A DNA stretch of 64,000 nt from Antedon mediterranea (taxonomy: Eukaryota > Echinodermata > Crinoidea > Comatulida > Antedonidae). Positions 29,061 to 39,425 of this stretch are shown piece after piece; within the stretch, counting starts at the first letter, position 1; every line of letters begins with the position of its first letter. Both the position numbers and the translations under genes were made by a program. The stretch is taken from positions 9,456,922 through 9,520,921 of the forward strand of contig NC_092678.1 of the NCBI RefSeq assembly GCF_964355755.1, read 5' to 3'. The notes beneath the pieces were generated by a model. That model ran no database searches and was not told the origin of the DNA. It saw nothing but the letters and a program-made list of their open reading frames with translations.

Positions 29061-30830
29061 TGCACATCGGCCACCTACAGTTTTCAGTGAGAAACATGCA
29101 CATTTGATGATAATCTAGGGGGACTTTCCACAGTAAGACATAGGCACAGGTGCATGTTTGCTCTCCGCGAGACTGTCACTATGAGAATTGCACATATGCT
29201 GATTTACATATAATTATTACTCTTTCTCTACCTATTCAATAAAAAGTCTGTAAAATATCGTTTTTCTGACAGATTATTTAAGTCTCTAATTAACATTCAT
29301 GTCTCTAATGATTTACACGTTATCTTCCTTGTTTTTTATGAAAAATATCGTTTTGGGGAAAAAATTGAGTAATGTTCTAAGAACGATAGGTCGTCATATT
29401 TTTTATTTCACATTCACCAACATCGTCCTTTAAACATTTACTTTACATTGGAAACATATAACGTTTATATTTTTCCTATGTAAAAAAACACCAAAAGATC
29501 GTTTTTCCAGAGTTTCAACCCGATTTGACATCGGGAAAATGGTTTCCGCGGCGATTTTTATGTGTGTACTTAAAGGTGCACATATGCTGATTTTACCAAA
29601 AACACGTTATTTTACACAAAAATTCATCGTTTTGTAAAAATTTTGAGTTTCATACACAATACATTTATATACTCTCTTTTTTTAATGAAGAAAACTAAAA
29701 AAAATATCGTGTCTTTTTTGAAAAAAATGTAAAAAACGCGTAATTTCTCAGACTCGAATGCACTTTTGATGATTTTTGAATTTTTTCATGACTTATAACT
29801 TGGTATGTATTTGATTAAATTGTATGAAGTATGCTTTTCTCTACTCACTTTTCAACAAAGAAAATATTCTCTTCGGTCAAAATCGATAATTTATCGTTTT
29901 TCGGCTATAATTAATTACCTTTTATGTAAAGAGCGCACGTCTAAATTGAGGTCGCCCTTTCACTGGAGGCTCGTTCGTTATTATATTTTTTAAATAGTTT
30001 TATAACTGTAGTTTGGTTATTTTAATAAAGTAGATTTAATTAATAACTATGCTGATTTTTATTTATTTTTAGGAGTTGTTTGATTAAAATTCGACAATTT
30101 TATGTTGCCTTAATCGAATTTGTTAAAAATTAAACTAGTAAATAAATAAAATTAGCCGTTAGGGTTATGTCAACCCAATGTTTGTGAATGCTAAATTCCG
30201 TAATTTCTTCAAAATTACTACTTTACTTTATATGAAGCAATGCTTTGATTATATTTCTATAACATATCAAAGGGATTTAATTGAAACTGTACAAAAAAGT
30301 GACAATTTATGCGATTTTCTATACCATACAAAAAAATTTGGAACGCGAAATATCCTTTTTGTAACATACAGAACGAAATTGATATTTGTTTGCGGTTCAA
30401 CACACATTGAGGTTATCGCGTCGGTCCGCAGACGTCACGCTATATTGGCAATTAGGTTTAGCGTAATTTCGCTATCGTAAACAGATATTTTTTTCTTATT
30501 TTGCTTCGATTTTATTTTAATTTGGCTGTTACACTTATTCTTTCCTTTTATTGGCGTCAGACACTGTGCATTTGTGAACCAAGGGAGATCAATTTAGTGA
30601 CTTGGGAATGAGTAAATAGTGAATTATTGAGCATTATTCTGCGGACTTCAAATTCAAAAGTGGAACCCGGAGGTTCAGCGTGGATCAATTATCATAATAT
30701 AAACAAACGGGACCAAACAAACATGTAGGATGGCTTTTTTCGGTAAACGATTAAACAAATGACTAGACTATAATATGTAGTACTTTTTATTGTCTTATAA
30801 TAAACAAGGGAGAGGTAGGGATCATAGCTA
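29061..30830. other. AT-rich left subterminal region with repeated TGCAC/TGCTGAT motifs, no gene
   Basis: No convincing gene. Repeated short motifs are visible: TTGCACATATGCTGATTT near 29189, GTGCACATATGCTGATTT near 29576, ATGCACATTTGATGAT near 29096, ATGCACTTTTGATGAT near 29758 and GAGCGCACGT near 29932. Similar motifs occur near the right end of the island in both orientations. Open frames at 29805-29993 and 30178-30480 have no recognisable domain and no splice context, so I do not call them. Runs such as AAAATATCGTTTTT recur between 29250 and 29720. Confidence 0.55.
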
Positions 30831-31060
30831 TGTCTACGCTAGGCCGAAGTTTAAGCCAGGCTAGTTAGAGGGCCTCCAGTCGTATTGTAGTACTGTAGTA
30901 GTAGGCCTAGCCTATAGTTATATAGTTAATTGAAGTAGGTAGGCCTAGATAAAGTAGTCTAGGCCTAGTTTGAATGTTCAAGTACTTTAGTAATACTATC
31001 AAAGTATTCACAGCATTTATATTCACAGGCTATCTAGACTAGTTGCTAGCTAGGCGAAAA
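30830..31060. repeat. AGGCCTAG-rich tract, left copy
   Basis: Contains many TAGGCCTAG / CTAGGCCT words mixed with TAGTAGTAG and CTAGCTAG. The same kind of sequence is much denser at 61970-62480 near the other end of the island. It looks like a degenerate short-motif repeat. No gene. Confidence 0.6.
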
Positions 31061-32299
31061 TAACATTATTATTGTTATACTGCCCTTAATAACATGGAGT
31101 AATAATAAGGATAAGGTCTTGTTGGATGAGGCCATCGATCAAGTTTACATTCCGTACAAGTTGTTCTGTTTTTCTGTTGTAAATTAGTATTTTCTATCAA
31201 TCATCAACATTTGGTGTTGCGGCTATCGGGACATCAACCTCATTGGCTAATAAACAGCTCAATAAACAGCTCAGTGAATTTCGGCCACTGATATGTCTGT
31301 TGCCGCATCCCTACTTACCAACAAAAAACACTCTTATAGACAATCGTCAATAAAAACAATTTTCAGAAAAAAATTTACAAATTAGGTCAGCCGAAACCAA
31401 ATCAAATTACTAGAAAAAACTAAAAAATATTCATTTGATGCCAGGTAAACTGTGCCGATAGAAATGGTCCCGATAGAAATGGTCATGGTGTACCCTAATG
31501 TAAAGAACATACTGTAAAGAAAATAATAAATCTTCTGAAACACCATTTTAAAAGCATTACCTTCGATTTCATAAAAGGAAGACACTGTCGTATCTACCAT
31601 AAATATCATTTGAGAGACAAAAAAAATTCAAGAGTGAAACAAAACACAATACAATATTTAAAATTGTATTGATTACATCACACAGAGAGTGTCAATGTTC
31701 CATTACATGAAATGCTTAAATTTGACTGGGAATTATGCAATGAACAATAAATATTTATTTAAATAAGAAATAATAATTAATTTGATTTGAATTTATTAGG
31801 AAAATCATAAAATATACATACAAAGTAATAACATAATGAGGAAACTGGACAATTGACCAATGAAGCTAGGAGGTTTTGAATACCGGCAGACTAAAAACTG
31901 TCCATTTTAGAGGATTATCAAATGATCAATGTATTAAATAAATAAAAATATTAAATAATATTAATATAAAATCCTTTTTTTTAATATGACGAGACATGTT
32001 TATCAAAAATATTAGAATTCGTGGAAGGAAATATTTGATTCATATTAAAATGAATTATAGTGGAATTACTCTTGAAATATAAAATACTCATGACAAGAAT
32101 ATAGAAATCACAATTTAATGTACACATTTCATTGCAAAAGTTTCCCCTCTGCTTTTTTGTAAGGGCTTGGGACCTTCAAATACAAAGTGCAATGAATGAT
32201 TTAATGTAAATTATAATGTAACTATATAAACTTATTGTAATAATATAAAAATTACAAAATAATTCACTACATTAACCATTGCTCTTTGGATTTGGCAGC
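31061..32299. other. AT-rich non-coding stretch, nothing recognised
   Basis: About 1.2 kb of AT-rich sequence. The minus-strand frame at 31382-31609 (75 codons) is compositionally simple and has no matching splice sites or domain, so I treat it as chance. I see no RNA gene, TIR pair or repeat array here. Confidence 0.5.
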
Positions 32300-32420
32300 A
32301 TTAAAAACTTTTTTTTTATTATTATTTTTATTAACTTTATTGCACATTCAGAAAACCATTAGATATGGTGGCCCAATGGCCAAATTGCATAAAATATAAA
32401 ATATTTTGTAAAAAGTGAAA
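32300..32420 (-). mobile_element. 3' end of a retroposed element (poly-A-type tail)
   Basis: On the minus strand this reads CAATTTGGCCATTGGGCC, later GAATGTGCAATAAAGTTA, and then an A/T-rich tail corresponding to the TTTTTTTTATTATTATT run near 32311. An AATAAAG signal followed closely by an A-rich tail is typical of a LINE or LINE-mobilised 3' end. Its 5' limit is unclear. It may also serve as the polyadenylation region of the broken gene just upstream on the same strand. Confidence 0.4.
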
Positions 32421-33062
32421 ATAAAATAACAGAACAAAACAAAAAATAGAAGATATATATATATATGAAACAGTATAAAAACTCTATCCATGGCTACAAA
32501 AATCATTTGGAATCATTCTTGTTGCTGTTTTTTTTTCCACTCTTGACGATGGTGACGGGTGGCAACCAATAGCCAATTTTCATGCTTCATCAGATGTTGC
32601 AGCACAATACCAATTTCCATAGTACTGAGTGTGGTTCTTATTTAACCTTGGTTGCTTACACTTTGAGCACACAATCACAGACATTCTTGATTTGTACATT
32701 TTGATCGGTTTCCAATGTTTTTAGCCACTCGTTTTCTGTACAAGAGGGTAGTTCTAGGAATGCGAGTACTACTAGCCGCAGGGACTGATGGTGGTGGGTT
32801 TGCTATCTCGCCTGGAACTGGGATCGACAGTCTGTTTCCTAGAGTTGCTCGGCCGGAAGTGTTTTTTGGTTGGACAAATGTGAGAGATGGAGCGCTTGCA
32901 GGATCGTTTAGCACCGCTGGATTGGTTAAAGGTTCAAGTAGGGTATTATCAGAGACAAGTTTGGGTATTGTTGCTGAGATGCCAGATTCCAAAACTTGCT
33001 GCTCTTGCTTCTTTGATGTTCTGTTGTACCTGTAATAACATCAATAACAAGTTAAAACTCAC

Positions 33063-33311
33063 CGCTGGATGAGTGTCGTATGATTTATCTCCATCAGCTG
33101 AAGCTTACCAAACAACATCAGGTGTCCATTTGATAGCACTTTCCGACGAATGTTTTTGTAGCCTTTGCCGATTAGCGGCCAGCGCTGGAAATGTTTCCCT
33201 CCGATATATACGGTAGACGGATACTCTTCACATAGTTTTGTAATAAGGCACTCCATATATCGATTGCAGTCCGGCCATTGGGCTGGTCCGGTGTTCTGAC
33301 CTAAGAAGCAT
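33063..33311 (-). CDS. Exon of the broken left gene (middle)
   Basis: 249 nt encoding about 83 residues, from QCFLGQNTGPAQW to LFGKLQLMEINHTTLIQ. It has several Cys, Trp and His residues and no low-complexity sequence, so it looks like a folded domain. The donor CAGCG|GTGAGTT leaves two bases that join exactly with the G of the next exon to make Arg before YNRTSKK. Confidence 0.6.
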
Positions 33312-33352
33312 CTGTTAACCTACAAAGTGAAAAACGCAGGAAACTGCCTTAC

Positions 33353-33591
33353 TGTCGAGTGCTTTCAACACCAGGTATTACAGCAGTCGTTTTACTTTTC
33401 TTGAACCTGCCTTTTGTGAGGTAATCGTGATGCCGTGCTTTGCGCTTAACGGTTTTGTCATACGCATCCAGGTTGTTCCACAACTTTGTGACATGTTCAG
33501 CATGACTTTGACTTATGACTTCACTGTCTTCCTTAAACTGCATAAGGTAGCAGCCTGGAATGCTGTCTAGTCCAGTGGAATCCTCAAGTTC
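33353..33591 (-). CDS. Exon of the broken left gene (first clear exon)
   Basis: 239 nt, entered in phase 0 after acceptor AAAATTTAG and left with two bases over at CGACA|GTAAGG. It encodes about 79 residues rich in charged residues (HAEHVTKLWNNLDAYDKTV, then KRKARHHDYL). It joins in frame to 33063-33311 only if the acceptor GTTAACAG (33312-33313) is used. That use gives an uninterrupted frame, which supports both exons. Confidence 0.6.
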
Positions 33592-34460
33592 CTAAATTTT
33601 GTTAAGAAAATATGAAAACAACATAAATAATAAGACTTTATGCATTGTATTGCAAAACAGAAACAAAATTTATGAGGTAAATAATAATAATATTTATTCG
33701 GTCATCAATGTAAAAACAAGCACGAATGTGGGGGTACAGCGAAAGAAGCTGTAATGACGTCCTAAGACCATAAAGAGAAAATGTTTTATAAGGGAAATAA
33801 GAATAAAGGTGGGCGATACCCACAAAAGAGAAGAAAAACAAATGCTTTAAATCTCAACCAAAGTTACATTAAGCAAGTCTTTAATGTATCAATATTTGAT
33901 TTGATCATCGGATGAGTTTTTAATTAATTTAATCCTGAGAATTCCATATAATTTGTAATTCTAACATGAAGCTATAAAATTAGATGATTCTACCATAGCA
34001 TAACATAAATGGAGCACGATTGAGAAGAGACAGCATTATGTTATTATATGACATTTTTTGCTTTAAAAGTGACAATTGCTAGTATACAACAGGGAAGACA
34101 GGCAGGCCCGAGGTGCTCTGAATCTCTGATGTAGAATTACATCTCTGTCGTAGAAAGTTCCAGGAAGACATATGACACTGCACAAGGAAAACCAAAAATA
34201 AAATTGATTATAACGTAATGTGCAGGTGGTAATTGTGTTGCCTTAATAACTTCTGTAGAAACTACCTTTCGATTGATCTGACCTTAGGTAGGTTGTCGGT
34301 GGTCATCTGAAACTAGAATACATCAAAATTGCCAAGTTGAGGAGTGAGGGAGGACGTCCTAATATCTCTGCATGCACACAATGTTCTGAACACAACCTTA
34401 TTTTAAGTATTATGGAATAAAAATTTATTTGATTGATTAATGGATTACCTTGGGAATTAC
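33592..34460. other. Intron-like AT-rich sequence
   Basis: Between the two possible coding blocks of the broken left gene. I searched the minus strand for an exon that would fix the phase and found no convincing one. The 67-codon frame at 33638-33841 is compositionally biased and not supported by splice sites. Confidence 0.4.
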
Positions 34461-34535
34461 CTGAATACAGTAAATGCAACCAGTTACAATAGTTGTCATC
34501 ATTAATGACTTCAACACCAACCCACATAGATGAAA
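34461..34535 (-). CDS. Possible upstream exon of the same broken gene
   Basis: A 75 nt block bounded by acceptor TACTTTCAG and donor TTCAG|GTAATTC. One frame is open and protein-like (SSMWVGVEVINDDNYCNWL, then HLLYS). It leaves one base over, which does not match the phase-0 entry of 33353-33591, so an exon would be missing between them or this is a chance exon. Confidence 0.3.
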
Positions 34536-35814
34536 CTGAAAGTATAACAATGTAAATACAGTTGTTCTGAGTTCAGTAATGTGGGGGAAGTTAGTAATAA
34601 CTAGCGTCAGAATAAACAACACAGGTACCAATAATAAAGCAGGAGTTCTCAACAGTTTTCAATCGTACGCCACATTGTAATTTACTAATAATGTTGTGTG
34701 CCAGAGATAGAATGTGAAGTCACAGGTGGGGGAACCAGCCGTGTAACAAGGGTGTTGTGTTGAATTGTGAACAAAGCATTATAGTCAACACTCCTACTAG
34801 TAAACAAAACAGAAACAAAATATTTCATCTCATATTTGATACAACACAGTTCGTTAAGTTGTGCAGTATTATTATTTAATTTGACATTTAATTAAATAAA
34901 ACACATGCATACAAAACATACGTATTGTAAACTCTTACTTTTAAACTGCAAAAGGATGTTATGATGAAGAATATCCAGAATGTTAACAGCAACTAACTGT
35001 TGGTGGAAAATTAATGGCATATTAAAATATTAGAGTTTTCAGTTTATATTTATTAGACAACTGATAGACAAACTATATATAGATAGATATTACCCAAGTA
35101 CAAATAATAATTCACTGTCAATTAATAATTTATAACTTTTTTTTTTTCATTTATAACAATATTTGTAAAAATTATACTAAACCTTTTGTTTAGATCAGCT
35201 TTTTGAAATAATGCCCTGCTATTTTAGGGTATTTAACATTAGCGTATACTCAGAGTATACATACAGAAGAGTTGGTGTTAAAAAGGAGAAAGCAGAAATA
35301 AAAATAACCTATTACAAGTAAAATAGTTTTTGCAAACTAGCTACAGTGTGGTTATAACTTACCAGGTCTAAATGTGTTTGTTGTAATAATGACTGCTAAA
35401 AACCATGACTCTGAAAGAAACTCAAAGTAACTCAAACTACATGTTAATCAACATCAAAACATATGAAAATAATAAGGTAGCATGTTGTGGTGGCTTTATC
35501 ATTAACTAAAATACTGCCATGTTAGGATATGCTTGGGATTGGCTTCACGTTCTATTTCTGCCAATTTTCTGAATAATCTATTAAGCTACAGAATGCTAGA
35601 ATTATGTTTAACCTGTCTGTGATTTGATGATCCATATATAACATCTTGAAAGGTCTTTCCTTGCATAGAAGACAAAACTACTGTTTTCATTAATTACTTT
35701 ATAGAATTTTATTTTTCTTTTTTTGTAACTTAAATTAACATTTCCATTATTAAATCATTTAAAATAGTATAACATTTCAACAATTCATTATTAACACATG
35801 CTATGAATATAATA
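34536..35814. other. AT-rich non-coding stretch, nothing recognised
   Basis: No exon, RNA gene or repeat array is supported. The minus-strand frame 34437-34652 overlaps the candidate exon in a different frame and is hydrophobic by composition only. Confidence 0.45.
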
Positions 35815-36264
35815 TAGTCGACTCTCCAAATACTGGACTCTGAACTGAAAAAACCGAACACTCTCCCAATACCAGAATTGTCTTGAGGACCAGAAGACCC
35901 CAAATTCCTAAGCTTTTAATATTAAGAGAATTTTCCAAAGCATGTAGGGAAACTCAGAAAACTCAGAAACTGAGCAGACAGGTCTATTTTCAATAAGGTG
36001 ATGGGACCAGGATAGCTTTATTTGCCAAGTCATGCATAACATATCGTTTGAGGGGCTTCATAAGCAGCCGCACATGTGGTTTAATCTTTTGTTTTAATTT
36101 AGCTGACTGAGACAATCACTACATAGTTGCACGCTTATCCACTTTAGCGGACTTCCTGCTATGCGGAACAGGATGTAAACTCGTTAAAAAACACATTCCA
36201 AATACCAAACCGTTACAGAATCCAACATATTCTGCCAGGTGTCCGGTATTAGGAAAGTTGACTG
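35815..36264. mobile_element. 450 bp MITE, pogo/Tigger-like
   Basis: The left end reads TAGTCGACTCTCCAAATACT and the right end, reverse-complemented, reads CAGTCAACTTTCCTAATACC. They align over about 25 bp with a handful of mismatches (GGAC follows on both). TA lies directly outside both ends (35813-35814 and 36265-36266), the target duplication expected for Tc1/mariner-pogo elements. CAGTCAACT-type ends are usual for pogo/Tigger. At 450 bp with no transposase frame it is non-autonomous. It inserted into the larger island after or independently of it. Confidence 0.75.
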
Positions 36265-36399
36265 TACAATAATGAATAATTTATCAACTACATATGTTAT
36301 TAAACCACCACACAAACAATTAATGTTAAATATTAAACGATGAAACATGTTTTGTCTAAATCAACTAACAATTACTTATTAAGGGTATGTTCAGACTCT

Positions 36400-36580
36400 T
36401 GACGTAAAAGTACTACTTCTCCCTACCATCCACAAACCGAGGAATTAGTGGAAAGCTTTAATGGCACCCTTAAGTGTATGGTTTGTTCAGGATGATCCCC
36501 GGGAATGGAATAAATTGCTTCCGTACCTATTATTTGCTTATAGGGAGATACCGCAGGAGTCTACTGGGTTCTCCCCACAT
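36400..36580 (+). pseudogene. Ty3/gypsy integrase fragment
   Basis: From about 36415 the plus strand encodes SPYHPQTEELVESFNGTLK, the end of a Ty3/gypsy integrase core with the SPYHPQT...VE.FN signature. After a one-base frame change near 36488 it continues WNKLLPYLLFAYREIPQES and then TGFSPH. Another shift lies just before 36412. The fragment is broken and has no LTR in view. It stops where a minus-strand LINE relic begins. Confidence 0.85.
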
Positions 36581-37620
36581 GATACGTCCACCTAGGGATA
36601 GTATGACTGATAACCACATCATGGAGGAAATAAAGTTCATCAGTTTTTATATGAGAAAACAAATTTGTTATCCTTACTCTGTAGAGATAGTCAACTGAAG
36701 GCAAACAGACAAAAGTGATTCTGCTAACTTTTCTAATCAGACGATCTATTAATTCTTTATCTTTGTTAAAAGCAATTTCTCCCCATCCCGTTAAGCAATA
36801 ACTCCAAACCCCACAAACAACTGACGTATAAAAGATATTGATGGTTTTGTTACTCACATTAAAAGCATTTACATACGAGTATTTAATTTCTTACTAATAT
36901 ATTCTAAATATTCAGAAAAATTTAATCTATCTCTACATGATTACCATCAATAATGAATGAATAATATCAGTAGATGCCCTAAATTTATTACGAAAATCTA
37001 TTACCATTTCTTTGGTCTTAGAATAGCAGTATTAAGTTTAAGATGGTTTTTATTACAAAAACCTTACAAACCGGTCAATTTCAGCTTTATAATAACCATA
37101 GTTGTCATTTTTGACCCAGGATGGCTGTATCATCAGCTAATTTGATAACAGGACAGTCTGGGTGATCGGACTTAAAGTCTGAAGTGAACACAGTGAATAG
37201 GAAAGGGGCTAAAACTGTGCCCTGTGGGGAACCTGTGTTACTAAACAATAATTTCATATTTAACTTCGCTGTTCAGTTTAATATATTGATATCTATGTGT
37301 CAAAAAAATTAAGTACAAGGCCATTCAACTTATTAGGTACGTTGGCATTTATCAAATTATTTGTCAACAGATGAAGGCCGATGATAGATCAAAATACATT
37401 ATTCTGACACTGTGTTGGTGTTTGTACCCTCTAAATGAGAATAATGTATAACGTCTGTGTAATATTGATCCATTACGATTGATTATTGCGATTAAAATCA
37501 TCATTTATTATAATATAAGCATCAGCGTATTTGGCTTCAATATCTAAGATAACATCATTTATTTCACAAAGGACCTCTTTTCCAAGATTAGTGTGCGGAA
37601 TGTAGATGGAAATGTTCATA
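36560..37620 (-). pseudogene. Degenerate APE-type LINE (endonuclease end plus reverse transcriptase)
   Basis: Read on the minus strand from 37620 down. First comes an endonuclease tail (EAKYADAYIIINDDFN, matching the GDFN motif of APE-type LINE endonucleases). Directly after it is LSSAF of the reverse transcriptase, so a large internal part is deleted. Then come NTGSPQGTVLAPFLFTVFTS and KLADDTAIL (RT active site, ADD), then NHLKLNT and VIDFRN, and finally the thumb/C-terminal part in 36561-36857 (CLTGWGEIAFNKDKELIDRL). Several frameshifts and stops interrupt it. The family is CR1/Rex-like by motif; the exact clade cannot be set by eye. Confidence 0.85.
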
Positions 37621-37639
37621 GTAACTGAAAATTCGCATG

Positions 37640-37925
37640 GAAAAACTACTGTAATAAAGCATGACGTACACCCAGTTAGACAAAAAGCTTATCCAATTCA
37701 TCAGGCTAAGTTAGGCAAAGTAAAAGAAGAGTCTCACTGTCCAAAACGCGACGGTACAGCTCGCTTTAACATGAATTACAAAAAAATGCATATCCAATGC
37801 CACGGATAAATGAAATAATAGGCAGGGTTGGTACTACTAAATTTATAACGAAATTAGATTGATGTAGAAGGTTCCTAACTGAACGGTCAAAACCATATAC
37901 AGCTTTTCCAACACCAATGGTTTTG
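37640..37925 (+). pseudogene. Ty3/gypsy reverse transcriptase N-terminal fragment
   Basis: Encodes KHDVHPVRQKAYPIHQAKLG, then after a small deletion PKRDGTARFNMNYKK, MPRINEIIGRVGTTKFITKLD, an in-frame stop, and LTERSKPYTAF. This is the order of the Ty3/gypsy reverse transcriptase start. The integrase fragment lies upstream of it on the same strand, the reverse of the normal pol order, with a LINE relic in between. These are therefore rearranged or separate copies. The open frame starting at 37606 begins in LINE sequence and is a chimera. Confidence 0.85.
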
Positions 37926-37959
37926 TAACAATTTAAGTGTTAGGCCAAGAGTCTGGACA

Positions 37960-39280
37960 TACCCTAAATAACCACAGTACATATGTTGTTTAAATCAGTT
38001 CAACAATTCTGATTAAACCATGACACATGTTTTGTTTAAATCAGGTCAGCAATTACTGATTAAACTATGACACATGATTTGTTTAAATCAACTAAGCAAC
38101 TAATGTCTAAAAAACCACACATGATTTGTTTAAACATGGAGTAAATATAACTCTATGGTTTAAATCAGTTCAACAATTACTGATTAAACCAGGACACATG
38201 TTTTGTTTAAATCAACTAAGCAAACTGATTAAACCACCACACATGTTTTGTTTAAATCAGGTCAACAATTACTGATTAAACCACCACACATGTTTTGTTT
38301 AAATCAGGTCAACAATTACTGATTAAACCATGACATATGTTTTGTTTAAATCAGGTCAACAATTACTTATCCATGACACATGTTTTGTTTAAATCAACTA
38401 AGCAACTAATGTCTAAAAAACCACACATGTTTTGTTTAAACATGGAGTAAATATAACTCTATGGTTTAAATCAGTTCAACAATTACTGATTAAACCTTGA
38501 CACATGTTTTGTTTAAATCAACTAAGCAACTAATGTCTAAAAAACCACACATGTTTTGTTTAAACATGGAGTAAATATAACTCCATGGTTTAAATCAGTT
38601 CAACAATTACTGATTAAACCATGACACATGTTTTGTTTAAATCAACTAAGCAAACTGATTAAACCACAACACATGTTTTGTTTAAATCAGGTCAACAATT
38701 AATGATTAAACCATGACATATGTTTTGTTTAAATCAGGTCAACAATTACTGATTAAACCATGACACATGTTTTGTTTAAATCAGTTCAACACTTACTTAT
38801 TAAACCATGACACATGTTTTGTTTAAATCAACTAAGCAACTAATGTCTAAAAAACCACACATGTTTTGTTTAAACATGGAGTAAATATAACTCTATGGTT
38901 TAAATCAGTTCAACAATTACTGATTAAACCTTGACACATGTTTTGTTTAAATCAACTAAGCAACTAATGTCTAAAAAACCACACATGTTTTGTTTAAACA
39001 TGGAGTAAATATAACTCCATGGTTTAAATCAGTTCAACAATTACTGATTAAACCATGACACATGTTTTGTTTAAATCAACTAAGCAAACTGATTAAACCA
39101 CAACACATGTTTTGTTTAAATCAGGTCAACAATTAATGATTAAACCATGACATATGTTTTGTTTAAATCAGGTCAACAATTACTGATTAAACCATGACAC
39201 ATGTTTTGTTTAAATCAGTTCAACACTTACTTATTAAACCATGACACATGTTTTGTTTAAATCAACTAAGCAACTAATGT
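37960..39280. repeat. AT-rich tandem array with palindromic core (~47 bp unit, ~430 bp higher-order)
   Basis: Repeats of ATTAAACCATGACACATG then TTTTGTTTAAATCAGGTCAACAATTACTG (about 47 bp), alternating with a variant carrying AAACATGGAGTAAATATAAC. The latter recurs near 38135, 38440, 38562, 38872 and 38993 with alternating ~120 and ~310 bp steps, a ~430 bp higher-order unit. TGGTTTAAATCAG pairs with CTGATTAAACCA across an ~11 bp loop, and CATGTTT with AAACATG, so each unit can form a hairpin. Confidence 0.85.
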
Positions 39281-39281
39281 T

Positions 39282-39425
39282 AAGGATTCATCTATTGTTA
39301 TTGCAAAGCCATTAACATATATTATTAACTTATAACTTGTCACAGGTGTTTTTCATGATGACTTGAAGGTGGCACAAGTGACTCCAATTTTTAAAAAGGG
39401 TTATAAGGATATCCTTGGAAATTAT
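39282..39425 (+). pseudogene. LINE reverse transcriptase fragment
   Basis: The plus strand encodes DSSIVIAKPLTYIINL, one stop, then TGVFHDDLKVAQVTPIFKKG and YKDILGNY. This is the fingers region found in CR1/Jockey-group LINE reverse transcriptases (IA.PL..I.N.S...G.FP..LK.A.V.PIFKKGD). It is a short dead fragment exactly between two tandem arrays, so it may mark where one array captured or bordered a LINE. Confidence 0.85.

Larger units (their letters stand above)
32580..33591 (-). pseudogene. Broken minus-strand gene, uncharacterised family with zinc-ribbon-like C-terminus (three exons)
   Basis: Three exons join in frame by GT/AG sites. 33353-33591 (from ELEDSTGLDSIPG to ESTR) ends with donor CGACA|GTAAGG. 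33063-33311 (QCFLGQNTGPAQWPDC onward, including GGKHFQRWPLIGKGYK and MEINHTTLIQR) ends CAGCG|GTGAG. 32580-33029 begins YNRTSKKQEQQ. The last exon holds a proline/serine-rich stretch and then YRKRVAKNIGN. After that the frame must shift by one base to reach a conserved-looking end, CSKCKQPRLNKNHTQYYGNW then YC, stopping at 32580; without the shift it stops at 32675. The four cysteine/histidine positions suggest a zinc ribbon. I recall a similar C-terminal pattern in multicopy proteins of invertebrate genomes but cannot name the family or function. The single frameshift and lack of a clear first exon suggest a recently dead or partial copy. Confidence 0.6.

Noticed and set aside
30178-30480. Open frame of 100 codons
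   Set aside because: No domain, no splice support, AT-rich sequence; length not surprising for this composition.
32715-33035. Plus-strand frame of 106 codons
   Set aside because: Exactly antisense to the proline/serine-rich exon on the minus strand. The minus strand has matching splice phases on its upstream side and a cysteine motif downstream; the plus frame has neither.
36474-36698. Plus-strand frame of 74 codons
   Set aside because: Out of frame with the integrase fragment it overlaps, and then antisense to the LINE relic.
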